A stretch of DNA of 64,000 bases from an uncultured Alistipes sp. (GCA_900544265.1 UQUQ01000003.1:69834-133833); one strand, 5' to 3'. Shown: positions 1-9,836, counted from the stretch's first letter. Numbers and translations: made by a program. Notes: a model not told the origin generated them from the sequence alone.

Positions 1-129
1 GCCAAGACGGGCGTCTGCATGGACTGCAACTCGGAGGACCGCATCTGCAACACCCGCATGGAGATGCTGCGCTGCCACCCCGCCGGGCGCGTGCTCGTCA
101 TACTGATCGACCAGGAGCTCGGATTATGA
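1..129 (+). CDS. LUD-domain (lactate utilization, YkgG/LutC-like) protein, C-terminal fragment
   Basis: Only the last 42 codons lie in the window; the gene starts upstream. The fragment reads AKTGVCMDCNSEDRICN and ends in VLIDQELGL. The CxDC spacing followed by RICN and a hydrophobic VLVILIDQ strand is what I know from the C-terminus of LUD-domain (DUF162) proteins, which in Bacteroidetes are often annotated as lactate utilization proteins. The stop codon overlaps the next start (ATGA), so the two genes are probably translationally coupled. Family call is from motif memory only. Confidence 0.6.
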   Translation, partial: AKTGVCMDCNSEDRICNTRMEMLRCHPAGRVLVILIDQELGL

Positions 130-830
130 ATGCCCGGATACGATACGGACTCGGCGCGCTGACGGCCGCCGCGCTGATGCTGCTGGCCGGAGGCTGCGAC
201 GATGCATCGGAGTACTACTACACGACCTCCTACCCCGTCGTGCGGATCGAGGTGTCGGTCACGGTCGAGGAGGAGACGCCCGAGCCGCAGCCCGAACCCG
301 AACCGCAGCCCGGTGAGGGAGAAGGCGAAGGGGGAACCGGCACCGACGACGGGACGGGAACAGGGACGGACACCGGAACCGTGACGGACGACGGCACCGG
401 GACAGGCTCCGACGACGGGACCAGAACGGACGACGGTACCGGGACAGGCTCCGACGACGGGACGGTCGAGGAGCCGGAGAATCCCCTCGTGACACAGCTC
501 CGCGAGGAGGTGCTGGCCGCCGCACCCGTACAGGCGGGCGGCGTCTACACGCTCGACTTCAAATATGCCGACAGCGGACGGCTCACGGTGCGCCCCGCCG
601 CCGGTGCGGAGACCGTTTCGGGGGGCTTCATGAAGCAGCCCGGGGCGACGGCCATCAGCTTCTACTTCGGAGAGCAGGCCTACACGTGCACCGTCACGGC
701 CTACACGGGCGAGGAGGGGCTGCGGCAGGCGCTGCTGACCGTCGATCTCACGGCCGAATACCAGGCGCGCTACCCCGACGCGAAGATCACGCAGGTGCTG
801 CGCAAGGAGTACACCTCGCACCGGCAATAA
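126..830 (+). CDS. lipoprotein with acidic Thr/Gly/Asp repeat stalk
   Basis: A 234-residue protein with a lipoprotein signal peptide ending in LLAGGC (acylated Cys about residue 24). After a short YYYTT segment comes a Pro/Glu-rich stretch (about 48-64) and a low-complexity stalk of GTGTDDG/GTGSDDG units (about 70-115). The C-terminal 120 residues look folded, with alternating strands, and match no family I recognise. It overlaps the upstream LUD gene by 4 bases and lies 16 bases before radA, so it is probably co-transcribed with both. The stalk suggests display of a small domain away from the membrane (inference). Confidence 0.75.
   Translation: MNARIRYGLGALTAAALMLLAGGCDDASEYYYTTSYPVVRIEVSVTVEEETPEPQPEPEPQPGEGEGEGGTGTDDGTGTGTDTGTVTDDGTGTGSDDGTRTDDGTGTGSDDGTVEEPENPLVTQLREEVLAAAPVQAGGVYTLDFKYADSGRLTVRPAAGAETVSGGFMKQPGATAISFYFGEQAYTCTVTAYTGEEGLRQALLTVDLTAEYQARYPDAKITQVLRKEYTSHRQ
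335..470 (+). repeat. in-frame degenerate repeat encoding the TGTDDG stalk
   Basis: Repeated GACGACGG-ACCGGGACAGGCTCC-like units within the lipoprotein gene. They encode alternating GTGTDDG and GTGSDDG and stay in frame throughout. Confidence 0.7.
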
Positions 831-846
831 ACCGAACGACACGACG

Positions 847-2214
847 ATGGCAAAGGTCAAGAAGGCATTTTTCTGCCGCAACTGCGGTTTCGAGGCCCCG
901 AAGTGGCTGGGGCGGTGTCCCTCGTGCGGCGAGTGGAACACCTTTACCGAGGAGATCATCGCCCGCGAGAGCGGGTCGGTCGCCGCGACGGTCGCCGGGC
1001 CCCTGCCCGCGTCGCGGCCGCAGCGCGTGCGCGACATCCGCGAGAGCGAACACCGCCGCATCGACCTGGGCAACGCGGAGGTGAACCGCGTGCTGGGCGG
1101 CGGACTGGTGCCGGGGTCGCTCGTGCTGCTGGGCGGCGAGCCGGGCATCGGCAAGTCGACCCTCTCGCTGCAGATCGCCCTCACGGACAACGGCCTCAAG
1201 ACGCTCTACGTCTCGGGCGAGGAGTCGGCCGAGCAGATCAAGATGCGCGCCGCACGCATCGGCATCGGCAACGACGAGTGCCTGATCTACCCCGAAACGC
1301 TGCTCGAAAACATCGTGGCGCAGATCACCGAGCAGCAACCCGACATCGTGGTCATCGACTCGATCCAGACGATCTACACCGAGCTGATCGACTCCTCGGC
1401 CGGCAGTGTGTCGCAAATCCGCGAGTGCGCCGCCACGCTGCTCAAATATGCCAAGTCGACCGGCACGTCGATCTTCCTCATCGGCCACATCACCAAGGAC
1501 GGCACGATTGCCGGGCCGAAGATTCTGGAGCACATCGTCGACGTCGTGCTCCAGTTCGAGGGCGACAGCAACAACATCTACCGCATCCTGCGCGGCATCA
1601 AGAACCGCTTCGGCGCGACGTTCGAGATCGGCGTCTTCGAGATGCTCGACGCGGGGCTGCGCGCCGTGGACAACCCCTCGGAGATCCTGCTGACCCACTA
1701 CGAGGAGCCGTTGAGCGGCATCGCCGTGGGTGCTGCGGCCGACGGCGTGCGCCCCTACCTGATCGAGGTGCAGGCGCTCGTGTGCGGCGCAGCCTACGGC
1801 ACGCCCCAGCGCACGGCCACGGGATTCGACACGCGCCGCATGAACATGCTGCTGGCCGTGCTGGAGAAGCGCGTGGGGATGAAGATGTTCCAGAAGGATG
1901 TCTTCCTGAACTTCGCCGGAGGTTTCAAGGTCTCCGACCCGGGGCTCGACCTCGCGGTTGCCGCCGCCGTAATCTCCTCCTACTACGACCGGCCGGTCGG
2001 TGAGGGCATCTGCTGCGCGGGCGAGATCGGCCTCTCGGGCGAGGTGCGCCCCGCTCCGCGCACGGAGCAGCGCATCAGCGAGGCCGCCCGCCTCGGCTTC
2101 CGCCGCATCGTCGTTTCGGGCTACCTCGCCAAGGGGACGAAACGTCCCAAGGGGATCGAGGTCGTCACAATCAACAGCATCGACCAGCTGCCGCGCGCCC
2201 TCTTCACGGAGTAG
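847..2214 (+). CDS. radA: DNA repair protein RadA
   Basis: 455 residues, the normal RadA length. It opens with the four-cysteine zinc finger (C10, C13, C24, C27), then a RecA-like ATPase with Walker A GEPGIGKST at 97-105 and the RadA-specific KNRFG motif at 252-256. The C-terminal third is the Lon-like (S16) domain. RadA is a branch-migration ATPase that helps process recombination intermediates in the cytoplasm. It follows the lipoprotein gene by 16 bases, so it may be read from an upstream promoter. Confidence 0.97.
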   Translation: MAKVKKAFFCRNCGFEAPKWLGRCPSCGEWNTFTEEIIARESGSVAATVAGPLPASRPQRVRDIRESEHRRIDLGNAEVNRVLGGGLVPGSLVLLGGEPGIGKSTLSLQIALTDNGLKTLYVSGEESAEQIKMRAARIGIGNDECLIYPETLLENIVAQITEQQPDIVVIDSIQTIYTELIDSSAGSVSQIRECAATLLKYAKSTGTSIFLIGHITKDGTIAGPKILEHIVDVVLQFEGDSNNIYRILRGIKNRFGATFEIGVFEMLDAGLRAVDNPSEILLTHYEEPLSGIAVGAAADGVRPYLIEVQALVCGAAYGTPQRTATGFDTRRMNMLLAVLEKRVGMKMFQKDVFLNFAGGFKVSDPGLDLAVAAAVISSYYDRPVGEGICCAGEIGLSGEVRPAPRTEQRISEAARLGFRRIVVSGYLAKGTKRPKGIEVVTINSIDQLPRALFTE

Positions 2215-2375
2215 GCGCCGGCGAATCTGCTGCGGAGAGGGCGAGCAACAGGGAAAGCCCCGGACGGCAAGAAGGGTTCCGGACGGCAAAAGAAAAAACC
2301 GGACAAGGCCGGGTGACAAGACGAAAAAAAAACCGGACACAAGAATGAGACCGACGGCATAAAGCCGGAAGACAT

Positions 2376-2414
2376 ACCGGGCGGCGGAGAGATACATTCT
2401 CTTCGCCGCCCGGT
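2376..2414. other. strong inverted repeat in the radA downstream gap
   Basis: An 11-bp perfect stem (ACCGGGCGGCG / CGCCGCCCGGT), extended by AGAG/CTCT around a 6-base loop. No T-run follows on either strand, so it is not a classical terminator. The rest of 2215-2736 has repeated CCGGAC words but no gene that I can see. Confidence 0.5.
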
Positions 2415-2736
2415 GCGTTACGGAGGGCACGGACGGACGGGAGAGTGCGGACAGGCGAGGGCAGACGGAAAGGTGCGGACGGAATTATATCCGGAACGGG
2501 CCGAACGATTGCAATCCGCGACATTTCTCGCCACAGCGGGGCGACCCACGGCACCCGGCCGCCATTTTCGGAACGGATCTTGCAACGGGATATCACGCTG
2601 CCGCAAGGGTGCGAGACACATCGCGCCGTCCCGGCAGCCGGAGACCTCCGACCGAAAAGGCCGCGAAACGACGAACCGGACCCGCGGACGATTCACGGCA
2701 TCCGGTTCGGAGACAAATCGGGCTGAAGAGACGGGG

Positions 2737-3495
2737 TCACGGCTCCAGACGCCAGGCGAGCTCCTCGTGGACGCAGTCTTCGGCAGGGAGCTTGCCCAGA
2801 GAACCGGCCTTGCGGTGCACCGCGAGCCGGTTCTCTTCGTTTTGGCTTCCGACGGCCACACACAGCGCCACGGCTCCCTGTGCCACCAGACGGGTCGCAC
2901 GCGCGGCGAAGGAGGCCGAAGCAGCCTGCCCCGCCGCTCCGGCAATCCCGGCGGCAGGCGCCGCGGAGGTATCCGCCGCGGCGACACTTCGGGCTGCGGC
3001 AACAAGCGCCTCCGCCTCGACGGCATTGCGGTGTACGGCCTCCAGCACCGCATCGACCCACGCAAGCGAAGCCTGCGGCGAGCGGGCGGCAGCCAGCAGC
3101 GCCGCATACTGCAACAGCGGCGAGGCCGTTATCCAGCTTCGGAAAAGTTCCGGCAGCACACCGACACGTGACAGCAGGGCGAAGGAGGCCTCCTCGGCCA
3201 CCTCGGAGTTGATGATCCCCGCGGCCCAAAACGCCGCTTCGTCCATCGTCACGCGCTCCGGCTGCGCAATGTACAGCGCCGCGAGGCGCAGTTCGCGCAC
3301 ATCCTGCACATAGAGGTAGCGGGCAAAATCATGGTCGGGCGTCTCGGCCCGGGCAATCCGCCGCAGGGTCGGGAGACTCACCCCGTAGTTGAGTCCGTAG
3401 GGTTTGCCGCACAGGCACATGGCATCGGCCACGGCACCGTTGCGCTCGCGGCGCAGCTCGCCGAGCAGCGCCACCATGCGTGAAGTGAAATCCAT
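2737..3495 (-). CDS. DNA alkylation repair (AlkD-like, HEAT-repeat) protein
   Basis: 252 residues, nearly all helical. The segment YGVSLPTLRRIAR near residue 40 and the following helical pairs resemble the AlkD-type HEAT-repeat DNA glycosylase family (pfam DNA_alkylation), which removes bulky or alkylated bases without base flipping. The C-terminal 90 residues are Ala-rich. I cannot assign the catalytic Asp/Trp residues with confidence, so activity is not shown. It lies 12 bases after the DUF4831 gene, in the same direction, and probably shares its promoter. Confidence 0.6.
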   Translation of the reverse strand: MDFTSRMVALLGELRRERNGAVADAMCLCGKPYGLNYGVSLPTLRRIARAETPDHDFARYLYVQDVRELRLAALYIAQPERVTMDEAAFWAAGIINSEVAEEASFALLSRVGVLPELFRSWITASPLLQYAALLAAARSPQASLAWVDAVLEAVHRNAVEAEALVAAARSVAAADTSAAPAAGIAGAAGQAASASFAARATRLVAQGAVALCVAVGSQNEENRLAVHRKAGSLGKLPAEDCVHEELAWRLEP

Positions 3496-3507
3496 CGTGC
3501 GGATCGG

Positions 3508-4404
3508 TTAGCGGGCAGCCGGCAGGAGCACATTGACCGTGCGGCCGAACTCGAAGACGGGCAGCACCGAGCGGGCATATTCGCGGCCGCCGCAGAGGAC
3601 CGTGCAGGTGGCGGGATCGGCCACGCGGCACTGGAAGACGCGCTTCTCCTTGGCCGGAGCCTCGATCGCCGCAGCGACGGGAGCGCCCGAGGGTTCGATC
3701 TGCAACAGCACGATGTCACCCGAGAGGTCGGTGTCGGGCAGCAGTCCCGATGCCGCACTGAAGCGGCAGAGGATATACTGCTGCTTGTCGGCCTGCGGAT
3801 AGACGACATAGCGGCGCGTCGAGGTCGAGACGACCCGCTTGCCGAGGAAGAGCTCCAGATAGGCCTGTTCGAGGCGGTCGATCTCGCGCAGGGCGGCATT
3901 CAGCCCCTCGCCGAAGACATTCTCGCCGGCTTCGCCCGTGATGAGCTCCAGGCGGTGGCGGCGCAGCGAATAGATGCGGTTGGCCGCATCGCGGGCGGCA
4001 TCCTCCAGGGCGGGGGTGGACATGTCGGTCTTGTCGGGCTGCAGCCGCGCGAACTCCTCGTCCGATCCGGCGTGCGACACGACGCGGGTCTCGGGTGCGG
4101 CCGGAGCCGCGGCATTGAGGTAGGTCGCGCCGTCGAGCAGCGCGATACGCGCCCCGGTAATGCTCCAGACGGTCCGGTCGCTGAGCGGGGCCCGCACGCC
4201 GAGGAACTTCTGCGCATAGCGCGCATAGGGGCCGCAGAGCGTCAGGTCGCGCTCGACGGTGACGTCCACGGCAAGGATCGTCCGCGGATTCGAGACCGTG
4301 ATGCCGTCGGCGCTCTCCACGGCGCCCTGAACGGCTATGTAGGGATTCTGGGCCGCAGCGGCGCCGCAGACCAGCAGCGCAAGGGCCAAAAGTTGTGCTT
4401 TCAT
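3508..4404 (-). CDS. DUF4831 family secreted protein
   Basis: 298 residues beginning MKAQLLALALLVCGAAAAQ, a clear Sec signal peptide. The segment VSNPRTILAVDVTVERDLTLCGPYARYAQKFLG is typical of the Bacteroidetes DUF4831 family, whose function is unknown. An in-frame ATG lies 21 bases further upstream (4425), but it is only 5 bases from a TACATTTG promoter box at 4431-4438 and would put MDKKPAR before the signal peptide. I therefore chose 4404. It heads a two-gene unit with the AlkD-like gene. Confidence 0.8.
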   Translation of the reverse strand: MKAQLLALALLVCGAAAAQNPYIAVQGAVESADGITVSNPRTILAVDVTVERDLTLCGPYARYAQKFLGVRAPLSDRTVWSITGARIALLDGATYLNAAAPAAPETRVVSHAGSDEEFARLQPDKTDMSTPALEDAARDAANRIYSLRRHRLELITGEAGENVFGEGLNAALREIDRLEQAYLELFLGKRVVSTSTRRYVVYPQADKQQYILCRFSAASGLLPDTDLSGDIVLLQIEPSGAPVAAAIEAPAKEKRVFQCRVADPATCTVLCGGREYARSVLPVFEFGRTVNVLLPAAR

Positions 4405-4430
4405 ACGCGCAGGTTTTTTATCCATAGATG

Positions 4431-4438
4431 CAAATGTA
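4431..4438 (-). promoter_or_regulatory. -7 promoter box for the DUF4831 gene
   Basis: TACATTTG on the minus strand matches the Bacteroidetes -7 consensus TAnnTTTG, about 27 bases before the chosen start. Confidence 0.6.
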
Positions 4439-4456
4439 ACGTATTTTCGCGTTTCG

Positions 4457-5182
4457 TCAAAATTTCAGGTAGAAATCGCGGGTCAGCGTCCGGTACTCCT
4501 CCGTGTAGCACTCGTGTTCGCCCGTGCCGATGACCAGTTCGTCGCGGCGGCAGGCGGGCGGCGCCGCAGGATCGGGCACGGCGTCGAACAGGCGGAACTC
4601 CATGAGCGCGCGCCGGGCCTCGCGGCGCGGCGTGGTGCGCACGTCCGTGCGGCGGCAGAGCACGAGCCGCCCGCGGCACTCCGCCAGAAAACGCGCCGCC
4701 TCGGCCGTCGGCAGGATCACGGCGAAGCGTCCTCCGGGAGCCAGCAGCCGCACGACGGCATCGCACAGCTCCCCGTAGCGGAGCGTCACGGCATGACGCG
4801 CCGTCGTGCGCCCCGCATCGGGGCAGGTGAGCGAATCGACGAAATAGGGCGGATTGGAGACGATGCGGTCGAAGCGCTCGCCGGGGCGGTACTCCTGCAC
4901 GGGGCACTGCACGAACTCCACGCGCGCGGCCCAAGGCGAGGCGGCGGCATTCTCGCACGCCTGCGACACGTCGTCGACATCGACCCCCGTGATGCGCACG
5001 CCGGGCAGCGCGGCGGTCCGCTGGGCCAGCATCAGGGCGATGAGGCCCGTGCCGGTCCCCACATCGAGGATGCGCCGCGCATCGGCTCCCGCATCGGCCC
5101 AGGCACCGAGCAGCACGCCGTCGGTCCCGACCTTCATCGGGCAGCGGTCCTGACGGATGGAGAAGTGTTTGAACTGGAACAT
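4457..5182 (-). CDS. trmN6: tRNA1(Val) (adenine(37)-N6)-methyltransferase
   Basis: 241-residue class I SAM-dependent methyltransferase. The N-terminus FKHFSIRQDRCPMKVGTDGVLLG is the TrmN6/YfiC signature. The SAM-binding loop VGTGTG is at 41-46 and the N6-adenine catalytic motif NPPY at 110-113. The enzyme methylates A37 of tRNA-Val in E. coli. It is the last gene of the YbbR-like to trmN6 operon; its start lies only 3 bases after the upstream stop. Confidence 0.92.
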   Translation of the reverse strand: MFQFKHFSIRQDRCPMKVGTDGVLLGAWADAGADARRILDVGTGTGLIALMLAQRTAALPGVRITGVDVDDVSQACENAAASPWAARVEFVQCPVQEYRPGERFDRIVSNPPYFVDSLTCPDAGRTTARHAVTLRYGELCDAVVRLLAPGGRFAVILPTAEAARFLAECRGRLVLCRRTDVRTTPRREARRALMEFRLFDAVPDPAAPPACRRDELVIGTGEHECYTEEYRTLTRDFYLKF

Positions 5183-5185
5183 CGT

Positions 5186-5957
5186 CTATTCGTTAACATG
5201 CAGGCAGCCGTCGATCCCGGCGCCGAAAAGTGCATAGTCGAAGCGCACGGGGTCCACGGCATCGAACTCCCGCAGCCGGGCGGTGATCTCCTCGACGGCC
5301 CGCCAGTCGTTCTGCCGGCGTCCGAGCAGCCCCAGCAGGCGGCCCACCTCGCCGACATGCACGTCGAGCGGCAGGCGGAGCGCCGACATCGGAATGCCGG
5401 TCCAGAGGCCGAAATCCACGCCGCGGTCGTCGCGCCGGACCATCCAGCGCAGGAACATGCAGAGCCGCTTGCAGGCGGCGCCCCGCCCGATGTCGGAGAG
5501 GTGCTTCTCGCAATGCGGCGCATGCTCGGCGGCGAGAAACTCCCGGCGGAAAGCCGCCAGCACGGCGGGCAGGCTCTCCGTCGCCGCATACTGCGTCTCG
5601 AAGAAGGCGCCGAGGCCTCCGTACAGCTGCTCCATGCGGCGCAGCGCCAGCACGAAGTCGCGCAGGTCCCCGCCGTTGAAGGTGCGGTGCACGAAGCCGT
5701 CGAGGTGTGCAAGCTCCCGCTCCGAGGCGTTGCGCACGAAGTCGGCCGGGGCGTCATCCAGGAAGTGCATCAGGCGGTGCCCGTTGCGGACGATCGTCCG
5801 GCGGTTGCCCCAGGCGATCGTCGCGGCCAGAAAGCCCGCAATCTCACGGTCGGCACGCTCCGTAAAGCGGTGCGGCACGGCGATCGGGTCGCAGTCGATG
5901 AACTCGGGCCGGTTGTAGCGGTCGTGGAGCCGTTCGAGCAGCTCCCGCACCCCGTCG

Positions 5958-5974
<17 letters not shown>
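5186..5974 (-). CDS. TIGR02757 family protein (DUF2400)
   Basis: A 262-residue protein starting [13 protein letters not shown]. The segments [18 protein letters not shown] and [17 protein letters not shown] mark the TIGR02757 family, common in Bacteroidetes and of unknown function. A TTG 36 bases upstream could extend it, but the ATG at 5974 is better: it overlaps the end of the lolD-like gene by 17 bases, in keeping with the tight spacing of this operon. The next gene is trmN6, 3 bases away. Confidence 0.85.
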
Positions 5975-6604
<630 letters not shown>

Positions 6605-6608
<4 letters not shown>

Positions 6609-7921
6609 TGACGGAAACCGTATTTGCCCTCAAGCTGCCGCAGCACGCGGTCGATCCGCCCTGCGGCACCCTTTCCGAGCTGTGCGGCTGCGGGATCGGG
6701 CGCCCAGCCCTTCTCGATCTGCCGGGCGAAGCGGTCCACGTCGGCATAGCAGCCCGCCATGTCGCGCAGCAGCTCGCCGTCGCGCACCGACGCCATCACG
6801 CCCGAGGCACAGAGCACCTGCCACGCCTCGTCGCGCAGCACGGGCGTGACCGGCGCACGCAGGGTCATCGGATTCGTCGTCGGCGAGGTGGCCGACAAGC
6901 GGTTGTCGGCAGCTCCGGCACGCGGCTGCAGCTCCTGTCCGCCACGCATCAGACCGCGGCAGGCCATGCCGACCGCGGCACGGTTTGCGGTCAGCTCTTC
7001 GTAGACCGCCTGCATCGCCCCGCGCACCTGCCGGAACTCCTGCCAGCGGCCGATCAGCCCGGCACCGAGGAGCGTCAGGGCCGTGCCGAGGATCACCACC
7101 GACAGCCGGCACAGATAGCCGCGCCACGTCCATCCGCCATCCCCCGTCGACCGCTCTGCGGGACGTTTTTGCGGGGTTGCGGGGCGCTTGGGCGGCTCCG
7201 CGGCGCGGCGCGGGGTATTCGTCCGGCGGTCGTTCGCTGCCGCATTGCGCGGGGCGGCACTCTTCCTATCGTTCCGCTCTGCACTCCGCTGCGGCGCAGC
7301 GCCCCGGTGCTCACTGGCGGCGCCAGCCGGACGCTGCGGGGCTGCACCCTTCTGCCGCTCCGGCGCTGCGGGCCTTTGCGGTGCGGAGGCCCCTTTCTGC
7401 TGCGCAGCGGACTTTGATCCGGACGTTTCCGCGGCAGGCTTCTGCTGCACGGCGGACTTTGAGCCGGACGGTTCCGCGACGGGCTTCTGCTGCGCGGCGG
7501 GCTTCGATCCGGACGGTTCCGCGGCAGGCATCGGCTGCACGGCAGGCTTCAATCCGGACGGTTCTGCGGCAGGCTTCTGCTGCGCGGTGGGTTCCGCCGT
7601 GCTCTTTTGGACCGGTTGCGCTGCCAGATCGCGCGGAGCCGAAGCTGCCGCTGTCGCGACCGGAGTTACCGGTGCTACGGCATCGGATGCGGGCTGCTCG
7701 GCAGCAGCCGTCCCGCGGGCCGCATGTTCGGGTTGCGTGGCCAACTCCGCCGGAGCGGCGGCTGCGCTTTCAGTTTGTGCGGCCGGCTCCGCCGAAGCGG
7801 CGGCCGTATTGCGGTGCGACGGACGGCGATGCCGGCGTCGCGGGGTCGGAGCATCATGCACCGCACCCTCGAGTTGGGGCTCCTGCGGGCTCTCCGTTCT
7901 CTTTTCATTTTCCATCTCCAT
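6605..7921 (-). CDS. single-pass membrane protein with long Ala/Pro/Lys repeat domain
   Basis: 438 residues. Residues 1-260 are low-complexity, rich in Ala, Pro, Gln, Lys and Arg, with no signal peptide. They contain four 15-residue tandem units (117-176) and then basic [17 protein letters not shown] stretches. One hydrophobic segment (about 268-290) is followed by a helical domain of about 145 residues ([23 protein letters not shown] onward) that I cannot place; its layout vaguely recalls DUF6090-type proteins. Topology would put the basic region in the cytoplasm. It overlaps folP upstream by 17 bases and lolD downstream by 4. Confidence 0.7.
7394..7573 (-). repeat. 45-bp in-frame tandem repeat, 4 copies
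   Basis: Four consecutive 45-bp units encode [19 protein letters not shown] 15-mers, differing at a few positions. They lie inside the membrane-protein gene and keep its frame. Confidence 0.8.
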
Positions 7922-8756
7922 GTCTCATTTTTTCGTAAAGGCGGAACAGACGCACCGTATCGGCCGCCTCGCGGACGTCGTGCACGCGCAGGACCGAGGC
8001 CCCCTGCCGCAGGCATTCCCAGCCGAGAGCCACCGTACCGGCCAGCGATTCGGCAGGCGTCGCATCGAGCGCCCTGTAGATCATCGACTTGCGCGACACG
8101 CCCGCCAGCACGGGATAACCCAGTGCGCAGAGGCGGTGCAGGCCGGCCAGCAGCTCGTAGTTCTGTTCCAGGGTTTTGGCGAAACCGAAGCCCGGATCGA
8201 GGATGATCCGTGCGCGGCTCACGCCCGCCGCCAGCAGCTGCCCGCAGCGGCATTCAAAATAATCGACCACCTCGGTCACGATGTCGCGCCGGTAGTTCGT
8301 CAGGGACTGCATCGTCCGGGGATCGCCCTGCATGTGCATCGCCACGTAGGGCACGCCCAGACGTGCCACCGTCGGCACCATCCGCGGATCGAGCTCCCCG
8401 GCCGAGATGTCGTTGACCGTCACCGGACCGAACTCCGCGACGGCCCGCTCGACCACCTCGCTGCGGAACGTGTCGACCGAAACGGCCGCACCGGGCGCCA
8501 CGCGCCGCACCGCTTCCAGTCCGAGGGCCACGCGCCGCCACTCCTCCTCCACGGGCACCTCGTCGGCTCCCGGACGCGACGAGTAGCCGCCGATGTCGAT
8601 GATCGCGGCCCCCTCGTCCACGATCTCGCGGGCTCGCTGCTCGACCGCCTCGCGCGTCGTGCGACGGCTGTCGGCATAGAACGAATCGGGCGTGACGTTC
8701 AGGATACCCATCACGCACGGCTGCGAAAGGTCAGGCATCGGTACGGCGGAGTTCAT
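7905..8756 (-). CDS. folP: dihydropteroate synthase
   Basis: 283 residues. VMGILNVTPDSFYADS near the N-terminus and IIDIGGYSSRPGA further on are the two classical DHPS signatures; LDPGFGFAKT and LAGVSRKS are also present. The enzyme condenses p-aminobenzoate with the pterin pyrophosphate in folate synthesis and is the sulfonamide target. The start at 8756 (MNSAVPMPDLS) overlaps the coaE end by 26 bases; ATGs at 8765 and 8738 are alternatives. In many Bacteroidetes folP is next to cdaA; here cdaA is about 15 kb away. Confidence 0.95.
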   Translation of the reverse strand: MNSAVPMPDLSQPCVMGILNVTPDSFYADSRRTTREAVEQRAREIVDEGAAIIDIGGYSSRPGADEVPVEEEWRRVALGLEAVRRVAPGAAVSVDTFRSEVVERAVAEFGPVTVNDISAGELDPRMVPTVARLGVPYVAMHMQGDPRTMQSLTNYRRDIVTEVVDYFECRCGQLLAAGVSRARIILDPGFGFAKTLEQNYELLAGLHRLCALGYPVLAGVSRKSMIYRALDATPAESLAGTVALGWECLRQGASVLRVHDVREAADTVRLFRLYEKMRHGDGK

Positions 8757-9333
8757 GGGCTTCATGGCGGAATCGCTGGTCGAGGTCGGCGACGGCGGGT
8801 TCGAGGTCCGTCTCCAGGATGTTGACGATCGTGTAGTCGGCCCGGGCGCAGAGCGTGTCGTCGTCCGCCTGCGCGGCGATGCGGCGGCGCACCGCCTCCT
8901 CGTCGCAGCGGTCACGCCGGCAGGTGCGCCGCACGCGCAGCTCGACGGGCGCCAGCACCGCCACCGTGCGGTCCACGGCGTGCTCCAGCCCCGCCTCGAA
9001 GAGGATGGCGCTCTCCAGAATGACGTAGTCGCCCGGCTGCGCCGCGGCCCACGCCTCGAAGTCGCGCAGCACGGCCGGATGCACCAGGGCGTCGAGGTCC
9101 GCAAGGGCCTGCGCATCGCGGAAGACGATGTCGGCCAGGTAGGCCCGGTCCAACACCCCGTCGCGGAAGGCTCCGGCGCCGAAACGCGCCTCGATGGCCG
9201 GCCGCAGCGTCGTCGCCATCAGCCGCTTGGCCTCCGTATCCGAATCGTAGACCGCGACGCCGCGCGCGGCAAACAACCGGCAGACCGTGCTCTTGCCGCT
9301 GCCGATACCGCCCGTAATGCCCACCTTCATCAT
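8731..9333 (-). CDS. coaE: dephospho-CoA kinase
   Basis: 200 residues with P-loop GGIGSGKST at 8-16 and the CoaE features DSDTEAKRLM and ILESAILFEAG. It phosphorylates dephospho-CoA in the last step of coenzyme A synthesis. Its start overlaps the stop of the YbbR-like gene by 4 bases, and its end overlaps folP. Confidence 0.95.
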   Translation of the reverse strand: MMKVGITGGIGSGKSTVCRLFAARGVAVYDSDTEAKRLMATTLRPAIEARFGAGAFRDGVLDRAYLADIVFRDAQALADLDALVHPAVLRDFEAWAAAQPGDYVILESAILFEAGLEHAVDRTVAVLAPVELRVRRTCRRDRCDEEAVRRRIAAQADDDTLCARADYTIVNILETDLEPAVADLDQRFRHEAHELRRTDA

Positions 9334-9740
9334 TGCTTTCCGAGTTTACGGGGGTCGTCGATCTCGGGAACCGAGCGGATCGAGACCACCTTGATATCAC
9401 TGAACTTCAGCGAAATGGCACTCTGCAGCGACTGCGGATCGAGAACCAGCTTGCCCTCGTGTCCCTCCTCCTGCGAACGCGTATAGCGGAGGTCCGACAG
9501 CGGAATGTGCAGCGTCTTGTTCATGTAGACGCGGTAGCCGAACAGGTTGGTGCCCACGCCTTCGACCACGCACGTGACCTCGAACGGCACGCCGTCGACA
9601 TCGACGCGCACGGTCTGGTCCGTCGTATAGGTGTAGCTCAACTTGGCGATATACCACAGGATGAACGACGCGACGAGCAGCGCCAGAAAGACCGGCGAGA
9701 CGTAGCGGTGCACCCACTTCAGCAGATTCTCCATAATCAT
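9330..9740 (-). CDS. short YbbR/CdaR-like membrane-anchored protein
   Basis: 136 residues. One N-terminal transmembrane segment (about 14-31, SPVFLALLVASFILWYIAKL) is followed by an extracytoplasmic region of about 100 residues. FILWYIAKLSYTYTTDQTVRVDVDGVPFE resembles the start of YbbR-repeat proteins (CdaR), which regulate the cyclic-di-AMP synthase CdaA. In Bacteroidales a YbbR-like gene commonly sits just before coaE, as here. It is much shorter than usual CdaR and would hold at most about one YbbR repeat. It heads the operon. Family by context and weak similarity. Confidence 0.55.
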   Translation of the reverse strand: MIMENLLKWVHRYVSPVFLALLVASFILWYIAKLSYTYTTDQTVRVDVDGVPFEVTCVVEGVGTNLFGYRVYMNKTLHIPLSDLRYTRSQEEGHEGKLVLDPQSLQSAISLKFSDIKVVSIRSVPEIDDPRKLGKQ

Positions 9741-9766
9741 AGGTGTGTCTCCGTTGTAAACTTCCG

Positions 9767-9774
9767 CAAAGTTA
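9767..9774 (-). promoter_or_regulatory. -7 promoter box for the YbbR-like to trmN6 operon
   Basis: TAACTTTG on the minus strand (TAnnTTTG consensus), 27 bases before the first gene of the operon. Confidence 0.6.
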
Positions 9775-9780
9775 AAAATA

Positions 9781-9815
9781 AAACGGACTGCGTCAAAAGG
9801 CGCAGTCCGTTTTTA
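9781..9815 (-). terminator. rho-independent terminator of secDF
   Basis: Stem AAACGGACTGCG / CGCAGTCCGTTT with an 8-base loop, followed on the minus strand by TTTTATTTTTAAC. It lies 22 bases after the secDF stop. Confidence 0.8.
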
Positions 9816-9836
9816 TGCAAAATGCGAAGTGAGAGC

